Shown: positions 17,534 through 26,660 of the stretch, piece after piece | Position numbering within the stretch: position 1 is the stretch's first letter | Layout of the letters: the number at the start of each line of letters is the position of its first letter | Assembly: GCA_022844275.1 (NCBI GenBank) | Contig: JALHMB010000001.1 | Span: 62,001 to 126,000 of the forward strand | Reading direction: 5' to 3' | Length of the DNA: 64,000 nucleotides | From: Hyphomicrobiaceae bacterium | Lineage (GTDB): Bacteria > Pseudomonadota > Alphaproteobacteria > Rhizobiales > Hyphomicrobiaceae | Position numbers and translations under genes: made by a program | The notes under the pieces: generated by a model | Told to the model about the DNA's origin: nothing | Database searches by the model: none | What the model saw: only the letters and a program-made list of their open reading frames with translations

Positions 17534-19822
17534 TTGAGCGACTGGCTGACCAGGCTTGGAAAAGAGCGCCGTGGCCGCATCGATTGGCTGCGCGTCGACA
17601 GCTGGATCGACTCGAGCCTTTCCAATGGCTGGGAGTCCTTTCAGGACCGCTGGAATGCGGCTTCGAGCTTCTTCGCCCGCTTCCGCCTCTACGGATGGCG
17701 CAAGGTCGCCAACGAGCTGATGTCGGAGGGGCTGACGCTCGCGTGCGGCGGTCTCGTCCTCATGTACATGCTCGCCATCCCCGCCTTCGAGGAAATGGAC
17801 GAGGCCAAGATCTTCTCGACCGGCCGCTACAGCGTGAAATTCCTCGACCGCGAAGGCCGCGAGATCGGCCAGCGTGGCATTCTGCACAACGACGCCGTGC
17901 CGCTCGAGGAAATTCCCGATCATCTGATCAAGGCGACGCTCGCGACCGAGGACCGGCGTTTCTTCGAGCACATCGGCGTAGATTTCCTTGGCACGGCGCG
18001 CGCCCTCATCGAGAACGTGCGCGCCGGCGAGACCGTGCAGGGTGGCTCGACGCTGACCCAGCAGCTCGCCAAGAACCTCTTCCTGTCGTTCGAGCGCTCA
18101 TTCGACCGCAAGCTCAAGGAGCTCTTCCTCGCCTTCTGGCTCGAGGCGCGCTTCTCGAAGCGGGATATCCTGAAGCTCTACTTCGATCGCGCCTACATGG
18201 GCGGCGGTGCCTTCGGCGTCGAGGCGGCATCGCAGTTCTACTTCGGCAAATCTGTGCGCGAGATCACGCTCGCCGAGTCCGCGATGCTCGTCGGTCTCTT
18301 CAAGGCACCGACCAAGTTCGCGCCCCACATCGACCTCCCCGCCTCGCGCGCCCGCGCCAATGTCGTGCTGACCAACCTCGTCGATGCCGGCTTCATGACC
18401 GCGGGACAGGTGCACGGCGCCCGCCTCAATCCGGCCCGGCCGATCGAGACGCGCTCGACTTACAGCCCCGACTGGTATCTGGACTGGGCTTTTGAGGAGA
18501 TCCAGCGCGTCGCCGAAGGGCGTGGCCAATTCGTTCTGACGGCGCGCACGACGCTCGACGTGAGCCTCCAGCAGGCGGCCGATCAGGCACTCGTCTCGAC
18601 CATCCGCCAGCACGGTCGGATCAAGAATGCGACGTCTGGCGCTCTCGTTGCCATGGAGCCGGACGGTGCCGTGCGCGCACTCGTCGGCGGCGTCGACTAC
18701 GGCGAGAGCCAGTTCAACCGCGCGAGCGCTGCCCGCCGCCAGCCCGGCTCGTCCTTCAAGGTCTATGTTTATGCCAATGCCGTCGAGCAGGGGAACCTGA
18801 CCGGCACATCGATCGTGCGCGATGCCTCTCCGGGCTGCGGCAACTGGGCGCCCAAGAACTACGACGGCGGCTCGGGGAGCGGCGCCCGCATCACCATGAC
18901 GAGCGCCTTCGCCCGCTCGCTCAACACGACCGCCGTCGATCTCTCGTTCAAGTACGAGCGCGACAATGTCGTCGCGATGACCCAGCGGCTCGGCGTGCAT
19001 GGCATCAAGAAGACCTGTTCCATGGCGCTCGGCGACCAGGGCATCACGCCGCTGGAACACACCGCCGCCTATGCCCACTTCGCCAATCATGGCAAGGCGG
19101 TGAAGCCCTATGCCATTCTCGAGATCATGAATTCGCGCGGCGACGTCATCTACTCCCGCGACAAGGATGAGTCACCGGCAAAGCAGGTGTTGGAGCCGCG
19201 TGTCGTCGAGAACATGAACCGCATGATGCACGCCGTCGTCACTGAGGGTACGGGGCGGCGGGCCCTCCTCGAAAACGCGCACGCGGCCGGCAAGACGGGG
19301 ACGAGCTCGGGCTACCGCGATGCCTGGTTCATCGGTTTCACGGGCCAGTACGTGACGGGCGTGTGGATCGGCAATGACGATTTCCGACCCATGCGGGATG
19401 TCACGGGCGGCAATCTGCCCGCCATGACCTGGCATTCGTTCATGTCGGTGGCGACGAGCAACCCCGACATCCCGACGATCGACGGTCTCGAACCGCATCC
19501 CGCCCAGCTCGAGGAGCGCCGGCGCGTCGCCGCGCTTCGCCAGCTCGATCCGCAGGGCGGCGGCGCGACGAGCGCAGACACGGCGGCAACGCGCAGCACC
19601 ATGTCCGACCGCACGCGCTCGACATTGCGTCAGCTCGCCGAGGACATGCGCACAGCGACCGACCGTCCGGACGGCCTCGGTTCCAGCCGACCCGCCGGCA
19701 ACCCCGCGCCTGCAAACACAAAGGCATCGCCGACACCAGGTCGGCGCGCCGAGCCTGCCTCCACCGAACGCCTCTTCGAGCCCGCAAGTGCCGTCCGACC
19801 GCCCACAGAGCGCCAGCGGTAG
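17534..19822 (+). CDS. Class A penicillin-binding protein (PBP1A family)
   Basis: This bifunctional peptidoglycan synthase has 762 residues. After a basic cytoplasmic N-terminus and one membrane anchor (about residues 70-90), the GT51 glycosyltransferase domain carries ATEDRRFFEH (Glu139) and QGGSTLTQQLAKNLFL. The transpeptidase domain has SSFK (Ser406-Lys409), SLN (462-464) and KTGTS (from 587). The C-terminal 100 residues are disordered and rich in Ala, Pro and Thr. The start is a TTG at 17534 with GGGAG 6 nt upstream; the open frame begins 56 codons earlier but overlaps the divergent promoter. Ends 30 nt before the DUF1214 gene, so an operon is possible. Confidence 0.93.
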   Translation: MSDWLTRLGKERRGRIDWLRVDSWIDSSLSNGWESFQDRWNAASSFFARFRLYGWRKVANELMSEGLTLACGGLVLMYMLAIPAFEEMDEAKIFSTGRYSVKFLDREGREIGQRGILHNDAVPLEEIPDHLIKATLATEDRRFFEHIGVDFLGTARALIENVRAGETVQGGSTLTQQLAKNLFLSFERSFDRKLKELFLAFWLEARFSKRDILKLYFDRAYMGGGAFGVEAASQFYFGKSVREITLAESAMLVGLFKAPTKFAPHIDLPASRARANVVLTNLVDAGFMTAGQVHGARLNPARPIETRSTYSPDWYLDWAFEEIQRVAEGRGQFVLTARTTLDVSLQQAADQALVSTIRQHGRIKNATSGALVAMEPDGAVRALVGGVDYGESQFNRASAARRQPGSSFKVYVYANAVEQGNLTGTSIVRDASPGCGNWAPKNYDGGSGSGARITMTSAFARSLNTTAVDLSFKYERDNVVAMTQRLGVHGIKKTCSMALGDQGITPLEHTAAYAHFANHGKAVKPYAILEIMNSRGDVIYSRDKDESPAKQVLEPRVVENMNRMMHAVVTEGTGRRALLENAHAAGKTGTSSGYRDAWFIGFTGQYVTGVWIGNDDFRPMRDVTGGNLPAMTWHSFMSVATSNPDIPTIDGLEPHPAQLEERRRVAALRQLDPQGGGATSADTAATRSTMSDRTRSTLRQLAEDMRTATDRPDGLGSSRPAGNPAPANTKASPTPGRRAEPASTERLFEPASAVRPPTERQR

Positions 19823-19852
19823 GATGGCAGAGGACGTCATGAGCCGTCGCCC

Positions 19853-20425
19853 ATGCTGAACATGCTGCTCTTCGTGGTGATTGCCGTCGGCGGCGGACTT
19901 AGCGCCACGTGGATGATGGTCGAGCGCGGCTCGGCGCTGACGACGGAGGTGGTCGGCCCCTGGTCACACTGGACAGCCGCCGGTCGCCTCGATGCGGACC
20001 CCTACACGCGCGCGCACTTCGTTCGCCGCGCGCTGCTGCCGGTCTCGACCTCGCTCATTGCCCGCTATCACGCCAGCACGGACAGTGACGGCCAGCCGCT
20101 GCACTCCTCCTGCGAGTATGTGCTGGAGGGGCCCGAGCCCTCGCGCGGCTGGTGGAGCGTCGCCGTGTTCGACGCGAGCGGCAAGCTCATCCGCAATGAT
20201 GCGGGACGCCACTCCTTCAGCACAGACACGGCCATGCGCACGCCGTCGGGGCGCGTCGCCATCCATCTCGCGCGCTCAGCCCGTCCCGGCAACTGGCTGC
20301 CGACGGGCGGTGCGGGACGTCTGACGCTCGTGCTTCAAGCCGAGGACCCGCACGACGCGACATCGGGCGGGAGCGGTGATGACGCACAGGTTCAGCTCCC
20401 TGCCGTACGGAAGGTGTCATGCTGA
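19853..20425 (+). CDS. DUF1214 domain protein, membrane-anchored
   Basis: The 190-residue protein has an N-terminal signal-anchor (residues 3-22). The DUF1214 pattern follows: DPYTRAHF, TDSDGQPL followed by a Cys, WWSVAVFDASG and RPGNWLPTGG. Proteins of this family are usually encoded directly before a DUF1254-like partner, as here; the stop overlaps the next start by 7 nt. The domain pair is widespread in Hyphomicrobiales and lacks a known biochemical function. Follows the class A PBP gene closely. Confidence 0.85.
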   Translation: MLNMLLFVVIAVGGGLSATWMMVERGSALTTEVVGPWSHWTAAGRLDADPYTRAHFVRRALLPVSTSLIARYHASTDSDGQPLHSSCEYVLEGPEPSRGWWSVAVFDASGKLIRNDAGRHSFSTDTAMRTPSGRVAIHLARSARPGNWLPTGGAGRLTLVLQAEDPHDATSGGSGDDAQVQLPAVRKVSC

Positions 20426-21003
20426 ACGGCGCCGGACGCTTCCTGCCCCCCCTGAGCCTGCACACGCTTCTCGTGGCGCTCGTCACTGGCGGCATCATCC
20501 ATATCGCCTCGACGCTGGCGATCCCTTACATGGGCGCGGCCACAGCCTTCGACCGCGTGAGCGCCGGCCTGCCGCTCCACACCATGCGCATCATGCAACC
20601 GGCGACGCCGGGGAACGAGCTGCTGCCCTTCAATGATCCGGCGCAACAACTCGCCGTCTGCCCCTTCGATCTCGACGACGGCCTCGTAACGGTGACGGCG
20701 ACGCTGCCCGACCCCGGCTGGAGCCTCGCGATCTACACCTCTCATGGCGACAACTTCTACGCCGTTGCCGCTGCCGGGCTTCGCCAGCCGGAAGTGACAC
20801 TGGTGCTCGAGCCCACGAAGGCGACGCTGCTCAATCTCTTCGGCATCGGTACGGCGCCCAACTTCGATCCCTCGCGCATTCAGGCGCCCGAGAGCCGCGG
20901 CCTCATCGTGGTGCGGGCGCCGCGGCACGGCCAAGCCTTCGAGGAGCGCACGGCGGCGATGCTTGCACGCGCGCGGTGCACGAGCAGCCCTGCATCGGGC
21001 TGA
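20419..21003 (+). CDS. DUF1254-like partner of the DUF1214 protein
   Basis: The 194-residue protein has a hydrophobic N-terminal segment (residues 13-38). The body aligns by eye with the second protein of the DUF1214/DUF1254 pair: VCPFDLDDGLVTVTATLP, then WSLAIYTSHGDNFYAV, and a C-terminal stretch with GLIVVRAPRHG and a Cys. The ATG at 20419 lies inside the end of the preceding gene, with AAGG upstream, so translation is probably coupled. Likely a periplasm-facing membrane protein. Function unknown; the pairing is the main evidence for a joint role. Confidence 0.75.
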   Translation: MLNGAGRFLPPLSLHTLLVALVTGGIIHIASTLAIPYMGAATAFDRVSAGLPLHTMRIMQPATPGNELLPFNDPAQQLAVCPFDLDDGLVTVTATLPDPGWSLAIYTSHGDNFYAVAAAGLRQPEVTLVLEPTKATLLNLFGIGTAPNFDPSRIQAPESRGLIVVRAPRHGQAFEERTAAMLARARCTSSPASG

Positions 21004-21005
21004 GG

Positions 21006-21947
21006 TCACAAACCACCGATGAACTCGACAATCGCCGGCATCAGCGTGGGCGCGAGCGGGAGATCTGGCCTGACGTACGTGCTGAGGTTTGCGCTGCGCT
21101 CGAGCGGCGCGTTTTTCAGCACGTGGTTCATGCCGTCGATCAGGACGAGCTTAGTCCCCGGCCGCGCCGAGGCCAGACGTCGCGCATCCTCGGTCAGGAT
21201 TTGCAGATCGTGTGTGCCCTGCACGATCAGCGCGGGCACTCGTGTTGCGGCAAGCTCCTTAGCTGGGTCGAGCGGAAGCCATGTCATGAGATAGTTCTGC
21301 ACGCTCGGACGGTAGAGCGCGAACAGCCCTGCCGGCACCTCCGCCACTGGCTGGCGCGCACGCAAGCTCTCGGCAATACGCTTGGAGTCACTCTGCAGCT
21401 CTTCAGGCATGCCGCCCGCCGCGAGTTGGCGCGCAATTATGCGATCGGCGCTGTCGCCCGCGCCTGCGACCAGGATCAGGCCCGCAATCTCGGTTCGGCG
21501 TGCTGCGAGCGTTGCGATCAGCGCGCCCTCGCTGTGGCCGAGCACGAAGAGACGCGATTGCGTCATCTCGCCGCGCAGATAGTCGAGCCATGTGACGGCG
21601 TCCGTCACATATGTCTCGATCCGCAGATCCTCCTCGCGGACGGCAGCCATGGCACTTGCGGCAATTCCGCGCTTGTCCACACGCAACGAAGCAATGCCTT
21701 CGGCAGCCAGGCCATGAGCGATGAGCTTCAGGCTATCGTTCGAACCGTCGGGATTATTGCCATTGCGATCGGTCGGACCGGAACCGGCAAGAATGAGCAC
21801 GGCACGCACGGGACTTGCGCCCTCGGGAAACACAAGCGACCCGTAAAGTCCGGACCGGCTCACCTCGCGCTCGATCCAGGCGCTGGCGGTAGTGATCGGC
21901 AGCAGGCTCATGGCGATGCCCAGCGCCCAAGTGACGAGCTTCCACAT
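21006..21947 (-). CDS. Secreted alpha/beta hydrolase
   Basis: This 313-residue protein has a Sec signal peptide (cleavage likely after TTASA, residue 23) and an alpha/beta-hydrolase fold. The oxyanion region is AGSGPTDRNGNNPDG, the nucleophile elbow is GHSEG (Ser near residue 139), and the acid and histidine are probably in VQGTHD and DGMNHV. The GSGPTDRNGN segment is typical of serine aminopeptidase S33-like periplasmic hydrolases. Substrate unknown. It is convergent with the DUF1254-like gene (2-nt gap) and follows the NDUFAF7-like gene by 6 nt on the same strand, so it is probably the last gene of the lgt operon. Confidence 0.88.
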   Translation of the reverse strand: MWKLVTWALGIAMSLLPITTASAWIEREVSRSGLYGSLVFPEGASPVRAVLILAGSGPTDRNGNNPDGSNDSLKLIAHGLAAEGIASLRVDKRGIAASAMAAVREEDLRIETYVTDAVTWLDYLRGEMTQSRLFVLGHSEGALIATLAARRTEIAGLILVAGAGDSADRIIARQLAAGGMPEELQSDSKRIAESLRARQPVAEVPAGLFALYRPSVQNYLMTWLPLDPAKELAATRVPALIVQGTHDLQILTEDARRLASARPGTKLVLIDGMNHVLKNAPLERSANLSTYVRPDLPLAPTLMPAIVEFIGGL

Positions 21948-21953
21948 CGCGGT

Positions 21954-23048
21954 TCAAAGCCCTGGCAGTGGCGGCAGGCTGCTCGATCGCACGCCGATCG
22001 CCCTGAAGAGTGTGCCCATGCCGGTCGGAGAAATAAGGCGGGCCGTCGCCGCTTCAAGAACGCCCGCAGCGGCCGGATTGGAGGCCATTAAGCGCGACGT
22101 GCGCTGGGCAATGCCGAGCGTATTCAGGAATGTCGACTGATCGCACGGCCCATCGACGGCAAGCTCCGCTGCGCGAAAGTCGCTGGCCGCGGTCGCAAAG
22201 TCGACGTGCGCCGTCAGATCCGCCTCGCCAGGCTGGGCGAAAACGTCATGGAACTTCTGATTGCGGATCGCCTGCAGAGTGCTCCCCGCGGCAGCGCCCT
22301 CATAGCCATAGTCGATGAAGAGCCCGGCGAGCGGGCCTGCCTCCGCGAGGCGGCGCAGCACGGCCGTGAGCGGCGCGAGATCGCGCTGCTCGACGATTGC
22401 GCCAATCGTAAAAATGCCCGTGCGGGGCGGCGGCACGCTTCGGCCACTGCGATCGGTGAAGGCGAGCTGGCTCGTATTGACGACCGTGACAGCGCGCTGG
22501 ACCCAGCCGTCATCGGTGAATTGCAACTGGTCGACCGGAATCACATCGAGGAATTCGTTGGCGATGACGACCGTCGCTTTGCCATTCGCATCATCCGCGA
22601 TGACGGAGAGATTTCCGTACCATTGAACGGAAACCTCGGAGTCGCGCAGCGTCTCGCGTTGCACGGCCTGCAAGGTTGCGTTCTGCTCGACGAGCGAGAC
22701 CTCGAGCGCATCGCAGAAGCCTGGTACCTTCCGTGCGGCCCGGAGTGCATCACGCATCAGCGTGCCCCGGCCGGGGCCTAGCTCGACGAGGCGCACGCGA
22801 GCCGGCGCACCCATCTGCTGCCAGACAACGCCGGCCCAGAGGCCGATCAGCTCGCCGAAGACCTGCGAGATCTCGGGTGCGGTGACGAAGTCTTCCTTGG
22901 CACCGATAGCGCCTCGCGTGCGGTAGTAGCCGTGCTCGGGGTGATTGAGGCAGGCATCCATGTAGTCGCGGACCGAGATCGGCCCCTCGCGGCCAATACG
23001 CTCGACGAGATGGAGCGCGAGGGGTGTCGGGTCCGCCTCATCCATCAT
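21954..23048 (-). CDS. SAM-dependent methyltransferase, NDUFAF7/MidA family
   Basis: The 364-residue protein has the COG1565/NDUFAF7 layout. The N-terminal segment reads ISVRDYMDACLNHPEHGYY, the SAM-binding motif is VELGPGRGTLM (about residues 87-97), and ANEFLDVIPVDQL is the family signature. In mitochondria NDUFAF7 dimethylates an arginine of a complex I subunit; the bacterial role is probably equivalent but unproven. Its ATG overlaps the lgt stop (ATGA), so it is translationally coupled to lgt, an order common in alphaproteobacteria. Confidence 0.9.
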   Translation of the reverse strand: MMDEADPTPLALHLVERIGREGPISVRDYMDACLNHPEHGYYRTRGAIGAKEDFVTAPEISQVFGELIGLWAGVVWQQMGAPARVRLVELGPGRGTLMRDALRAARKVPGFCDALEVSLVEQNATLQAVQRETLRDSEVSVQWYGNLSVIADDANGKATVVIANEFLDVIPVDQLQFTDDGWVQRAVTVVNTSQLAFTDRSGRSVPPPRTGIFTIGAIVEQRDLAPLTAVLRRLAEAGPLAGLFIDYGYEGAAAGSTLQAIRNQKFHDVFAQPGEADLTAHVDFATAASDFRAAELAVDGPCDQSTFLNTLGIAQRTSRLMASNPAAAGVLEAATARLISPTGMGTLFRAIGVRSSSLPPLPGL

Positions 23049-23878
23049 GAAGCGGTCCTGGGCCGAAGAACGAGGTAGGCGACTAGGCCAAAGAGCGCCA
23101 TCGGGATTGAGTAGATCATGCCGGTCGTGAGCCAGCCTTCGGAGACGATGGTGCGGTACTCGTCGTACTTGAAGAACTCGCAGATGATGCGGAAGCCGCC
23201 ATAGCCGGCGAGAAAGGCCGCGCCGATCAGGCCAGGCGTCGCGAGCGCACGATGGCGATAGATGAGGTAGCGCAGGATAAGGAACAGCGCTGCACCTTCG
23301 AGCGCGGCCTCGTACAGCTGGGCGGGATGGCGCGCCATGTCACCCCATCCGGGAAAGACAATGCCCCAAGGCACGTTCGTCTCGCGCCCTACGACCTCGG
23401 CATTGATGAAGTTCGCGATGCGCCCGAAGAAGAGCCCGATCGGCACGGCCGCCGAGACTGTGTCCATGACACTCAGTGCCGGAACACCCTGGCGGCGCGC
23501 GAAGAGGTACATGGCGAGGATCGTGCCGAGCATGCCCCCGTGGAAGGCCATGCCGCCCTGCCAGACATAGAGAATCTGAAGGGGGTTCGAGAGGTAATAG
23601 CCGGGCTCATAGAGCAGCACGTGCCCGAGCCGCCCGCCGACGATGACGCCGATGGCGACCCAGATGAAGAGATCGTCGGCAAGCTCGGGAGAGAAGGGTG
23701 GCTTCTCGTCGCGCCAAAGCCGAGGCGTGGAGACTAGCCGCTTCAGATAGAGCCAGCCGAGCAATAGGCCCGCAACATAGGCCAGCCCGTACCAGCGGAT
23801 GGCGATCGGGCCGATCTGGAGTGCGATGGGGTCGATCGCCGGGAAAGGAATGGCGAGCAGGCTGGCAAACGGGCTCAT
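23045..23878 (-). CDS. lgt: Prolipoprotein diacylglyceryl transferase
   Basis: Lgt transfers diacylglycerol from phosphatidylglycerol to the lipobox cysteine of prolipoproteins. The 277-residue, seven-helix membrane protein shows VGGRLGHVLLYEPGYY, MAFHGGMLG with the essential His, GRIANFINAEVVGRET (the Lgt signature with its Arg and Asn) and RHPAQLYEA. It is the first gene of lgt followed by the NDUFAF7-like methyltransferase and the hydrolase. At least two substrates are encoded in this window: the NlpD-like protein and LptE. Confidence 0.96.
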   Translation of the reverse strand: MSPFASLLAIPFPAIDPIALQIGPIAIRWYGLAYVAGLLLGWLYLKRLVSTPRLWRDEKPPFSPELADDLFIWVAIGVIVGGRLGHVLLYEPGYYLSNPLQILYVWQGGMAFHGGMLGTILAMYLFARRQGVPALSVMDTVSAAVPIGLFFGRIANFINAEVVGRETNVPWGIVFPGWGDMARHPAQLYEAALEGAALFLILRYLIYRHRALATPGLIGAAFLAGYGGFRIICEFFKYDEYRTIVSEGWLTTGMIYSIPMALFGLVAYLVLRPRTAS

Positions 23879-24038
23879 GAGATGGCCGGCGGCTCCTCAA
23901 CAAAGGCTGCCGGGACCTTTCGGCGAGCGACATGACACTGTCAAGGCAGGCCACCCTGCAAGCGATCCGTGTCTACCGTCCAAGAATGGCGGACCGACCG
24001 CGATATCCGTCGCGGTCGATTTGGTCGCAGCCCACTCC

Positions 24039-24470
24039 TCAGCCGCCGGCATTCCTCTTGGCTTCGGCCATGAGGCGCTCTTCCTGGGCGCGCAGCTCCG
24101 GCGTCATGGCCTCGCCGAAATCCTCCATCTCGAAGACGGGGCGGATTTCAACCTCGCACTCTTCCATATGAGGGTTCGGGCACTTCTTCAGCCAGGCCAC
24201 GGCGTCGTCCATGTCCTTGACCTTCCAGAGCCAATAGCCGGCGATCTGCTCCTTGGTCTCTGCGAAGGGGCCGTCGATGACCATGCGCTCCTTGCCCGAG
24301 AAGCGCACGCGCTTGGCCTTGGATGTCGGATGCAGCCCCTCGCCCGCGAGCATGATACCCGCTTTGACCAGCGCCTCGTTGTAGTTGCCCATCTCGGTGA
24401 GAAGCTGCTCGCTCGGCATCTCGCCGGCCTCGGATGACTTGCTCGCCTTGACGATGACCATAACCTTCAT
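24039..24470 (-). CDS. YCII-related / DGPF-domain protein
   Basis: This 143-residue protein has the family motif DGPFAETKEQIAGYWLW in the middle of a ferredoxin-like fold, plus MKVMVIVKASKSSEAG at the start. These proteins often accompany ECF sigma factors, but none is next to this gene. The function is unknown; YCII-like proteins can have chlorohydrolase or peroxidase-like activity. AGGAGGA lies upstream of the ATG at 24470. A single-gene unit, with a 160-nt gap on each side. Confidence 0.9.
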   Translation of the reverse strand: MKVMVIVKASKSSEAGEMPSEQLLTEMGNYNEALVKAGIMLAGEGLHPTSKAKRVRFSGKERMVIDGPFAETKEQIAGYWLWKVKDMDDAVAWLKKCPNPHMEECEVEIRPVFEMEDFGEAMTPELRAQEERLMAEAKRNAGG

Positions 24471-24630
24471 GGGGGTGTCCTCCTGTTGGATGCCGGCCGG
24501 GGGGCCTCAGCATTCAAGACGTCCATGGGGCTATCGATCCGACAATTGCGACCAAAAAAGCCCCCCGAACTAGATCGCTCCGTGCTAGCAGGGGGCCAGA
24601 TGGCCGCCAATGACGCGCGGAGGAATTGTC

Positions 24631-24900
24631 ATGACCCAGACCAACAATCGCCTGCTCGACGAGCTGGCCAAGCTGCTGACGGACGCCGCCGGCGCTGCCC
24701 AAGGCGTCCAGCGCGAGGCCGCCAACCTCTTCAAGGCCCAGGGCGAGCGGATCGTGCGCGAGATGGATCTCGTTTCGCGAGAGGAGTTCGAGGCCGTGAA
24801 AGCCATGGCGCAGAAGGCGCGCGAAGAGAATGAAGCGCTTTCAGCGAGGCTCGCCGCGCTCGAGAGCCGCCTTCGCGATGAGCAGACGATCGGCGAATGA
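24631..24900 (+). CDS. ubiK: Ubiquinone biosynthesis accessory factor UbiK (BMFP/YqiC family)
   Basis: The 89-residue, mostly helical protein has the BMFP pattern: LLDELAKLLTDAAGAAQGV in the first half, then LVSREEFEAVKAMAQKAR and a short C-terminal coiled coil (LSARLAALESRLRDE). Known homologues form trimers that bind membranes and assist O2-dependent ubiquinone synthesis. The ATG at 24631 has GGAGG upstream; the seven upstream codons are unlikely to be used. Position near lgt and a YbjN-like gene is common in alphaproteobacteria. Confidence 0.85.
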   Translation: MTQTNNRLLDELAKLLTDAAGAAQGVQREAANLFKAQGERIVREMDLVSREEFEAVKAMAQKAREENEALSARLAALESRLRDEQTIGE

Positions 24901-25169
24901 AGCCGCGCTGAATCGCGTGGCCTCGCGAGGACCAGTCCCACTCCTCAACATTCCCCGGGTTTCTGGTCCCGCCCACAGTTTGTCCACGGACTCTGTGTGC
25001 AAACGGCCCTCCGCCCTTCATTTTGCCACCCTCGTTTACTTTGATCGTGGAGAAGGCGGCGGGCGCCTTGCGGGCACGGGACGGCTCCTATTAGCTCCGG
25101 GCTGCACACGGTTCGCCGCGTGCTTCGTCGCGCTCAGGGGGATGGCGACGCGCCAAACGAGGAAATCGC

Positions 25170-25667
25170 ATGGCCATGGCAGAGACGGGCTTTACGCGTG
25201 CCAGAAATCCGGTCGACCTGATCGAGCAGGTCGCCGGGGCACACGATTGGGCCTGCGACCGCACGCATGAGGACGAGCTCACCCTCGTCGTTGCGGGAAA
25301 CTGGACGGACTATCAGCTCTCGCTCAATTGGCGCGAGGATCTTGAATCGTTGCATATCGCTTGCGCGTTCGACTTCAAGGTGCCGGACAACCGGCTCTCG
25401 GAAGTCTACCGCCTCGTCGCGCAGATCAACGAGCAACTCTGGCTCGGACACTTCGACATCTGGACCCGCGAGGGACTGATCATGTTCCGCCAGGGTCTCA
25501 TGCTCAACGGCGCCATCGCTACCCAGAGCCAGTGCGAGGCCCTGCTCCGCGCCGCGCTCGAGGCTTGCGAGCGCTACTACCAAGCCTTCCAGTTCGTTGT
25601 GTGGGCCGGCAAGGACAGCCGCGAGGCCCTCGCTTCCACCATGTTCGAGACCGAAGGCCAGGCCTGA
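25170..25667 (+). CDS. YbjN domain-containing protein
   Basis: This 165-residue soluble protein has the YbjN pattern: an initial NPVDLIEQ helix, ELTLVVAGNWTDYQLSLNW, then LHIACAFDFKVP and a long helix VYRLVAQINEQLWLGHF, with ALEACERYYQAFQFVVWAG at the end. YbjN-like proteins resemble type III secretion chaperones in fold and have no established reaction. GAGGA lies upstream of the ATG. In related bacteria the gene usually precedes proC, which is absent here; a small membrane protein follows instead, 28 nt on. Confidence 0.85.
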   Translation: MAMAETGFTRARNPVDLIEQVAGAHDWACDRTHEDELTLVVAGNWTDYQLSLNWREDLESLHIACAFDFKVPDNRLSEVYRLVAQINEQLWLGHFDIWTREGLIMFRQGLMLNGAIATQSQCEALLRAALEACERYYQAFQFVVWAGKDSREALASTMFETEGQA

Positions 25668-25695
25668 GCGCCGCAACGCCGGTCACGAGGCGCGC

Positions 25696-25914
25696 GTGAG
25701 ATACGTCCTGGCCGTCCTCATCGGCATTGTCGGTCTGATCTTCGGTTGGCTTGTCGCCGCATTCGGCACGCTGGTGCTCGGAAGTGCGTTCGGGCTCAGC
25801 GACTTCGAAGGCGAGCGCGCCATGCTCGCCTTCTTTGCCATCGGTCCCGTCGGGGGCCTGCTTGGCATTGTCATCGCCATCTGGCTGTGGAGCCGGCGCG
25901 CGACGTCGCGCTGA
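25696..25914 (+). CDS. Small two-helix membrane protein
   Basis: A 72-residue protein has two hydrophobic helices (about residues 3-26 and 45-66), a short polar turn (LSDFEGERAM) and a basic end (WSRRATSR). The GTG at 25696 is preceded by GAGG with 6-nt spacing; the open frame extends upstream into the YbjN-like gene, where it is unlikely to be translated. Probably co-transcribed with the YbjN-like gene. No family recognised. Confidence 0.6.
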   Translation: MRYVLAVLIGIVGLIFGWLVAAFGTLVLGSAFGLSDFEGERAMLAFFAIGPVGGLLGIVIAIWLWSRRATSR

Positions 25915-26105
25915 GCCAGCACGCTTGCGGGACGTGCGACAAATCGTGACGCGCGCCGCGTCGGCAGCACGCCTCGAATGAAATATTACGACCTGACACC
26001 GAATTGTTCGCTCATGCGCGTCATGGTGCTTGATTGCTGCCATCGCGAGGCTGCACTCTGTCGGCATGATCGATTGAGGCCACCCCTGCAGTAGTTGGAT
26101 TCCTG

Positions 26106-26648
26106 ATGACGCGCCGCTTTTCCTTGTCCGTGCCTGCGCTCTTGCTGTTCATGCATCCCCTCAGCGCTGCCGATGATCTTCCGAAACAGGCAGCACCTGC
26201 TCCAGGCACGTGTTTTACTTACACAATTTCTGACGAGACCGGCGTCGAGAAGGATCCGGCCGCGGCGTACGTGAGCCGCGTCGACGTCCAGCCGCTCCAG
26301 TACAAGATCGAAAACAAGCCCCTACCGGAGACGCGGCTCCGGATCGGTGTTCTGCCCAAAAACCAGAATGGACCTATCCCGAACGATGTATCCGCGCCCT
26401 GCACCGGCGAAGGCCTTGCTTTCACCTGCACCATGAAGTGCGGCGACAAAGTCCTCGGGAAGTTCCGCGCCGAGGCACTACCGACCAAGCCCGCCGACCC
26501 TAAGGCCAACTATCTGAGGCTCGTTATCGAGGCACCAACCGTGCTCAACGGCTGTTCGGAGGGCAAGAGTCCGTCCTCGGTTCCGAATGAGCTCGTCAAC
26601 CTCCAGGTCATCCTCAAGGGTGCTGATCCGCTCGCCTGCTTCAAGTGA
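26106..26648 (+). CDS. Secreted protein of unknown function
   Basis: The 180-residue protein begins with a Sec signal peptide (residues 1-21, ending PLSA). The mature part has five cysteines, four of them in PCTGEGLAFTCTMKCGDK and NGCSEG, consistent with disulfide bonds in the periplasm. No domain was recognised. It is convergent with serB (12-nt gap) and stands alone after a 191-nt gap. The codon pattern is consistent with a real gene. Confidence 0.65.
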   Translation: MTRRFSLSVPALLLFMHPLSAADDLPKQAAPAPGTCFTYTISDETGVEKDPAAAYVSRVDVQPLQYKIENKPLPETRLRIGVLPKNQNGPIPNDVSAPCTGEGLAFTCTMKCGDKVLGKFRAEALPTKPADPKANYLRLVIEAPTVLNGCSEGKSPSSVPNELVNLQVILKGADPLACFK

Positions 26649-26660
26649 GCGCCGCCCGGC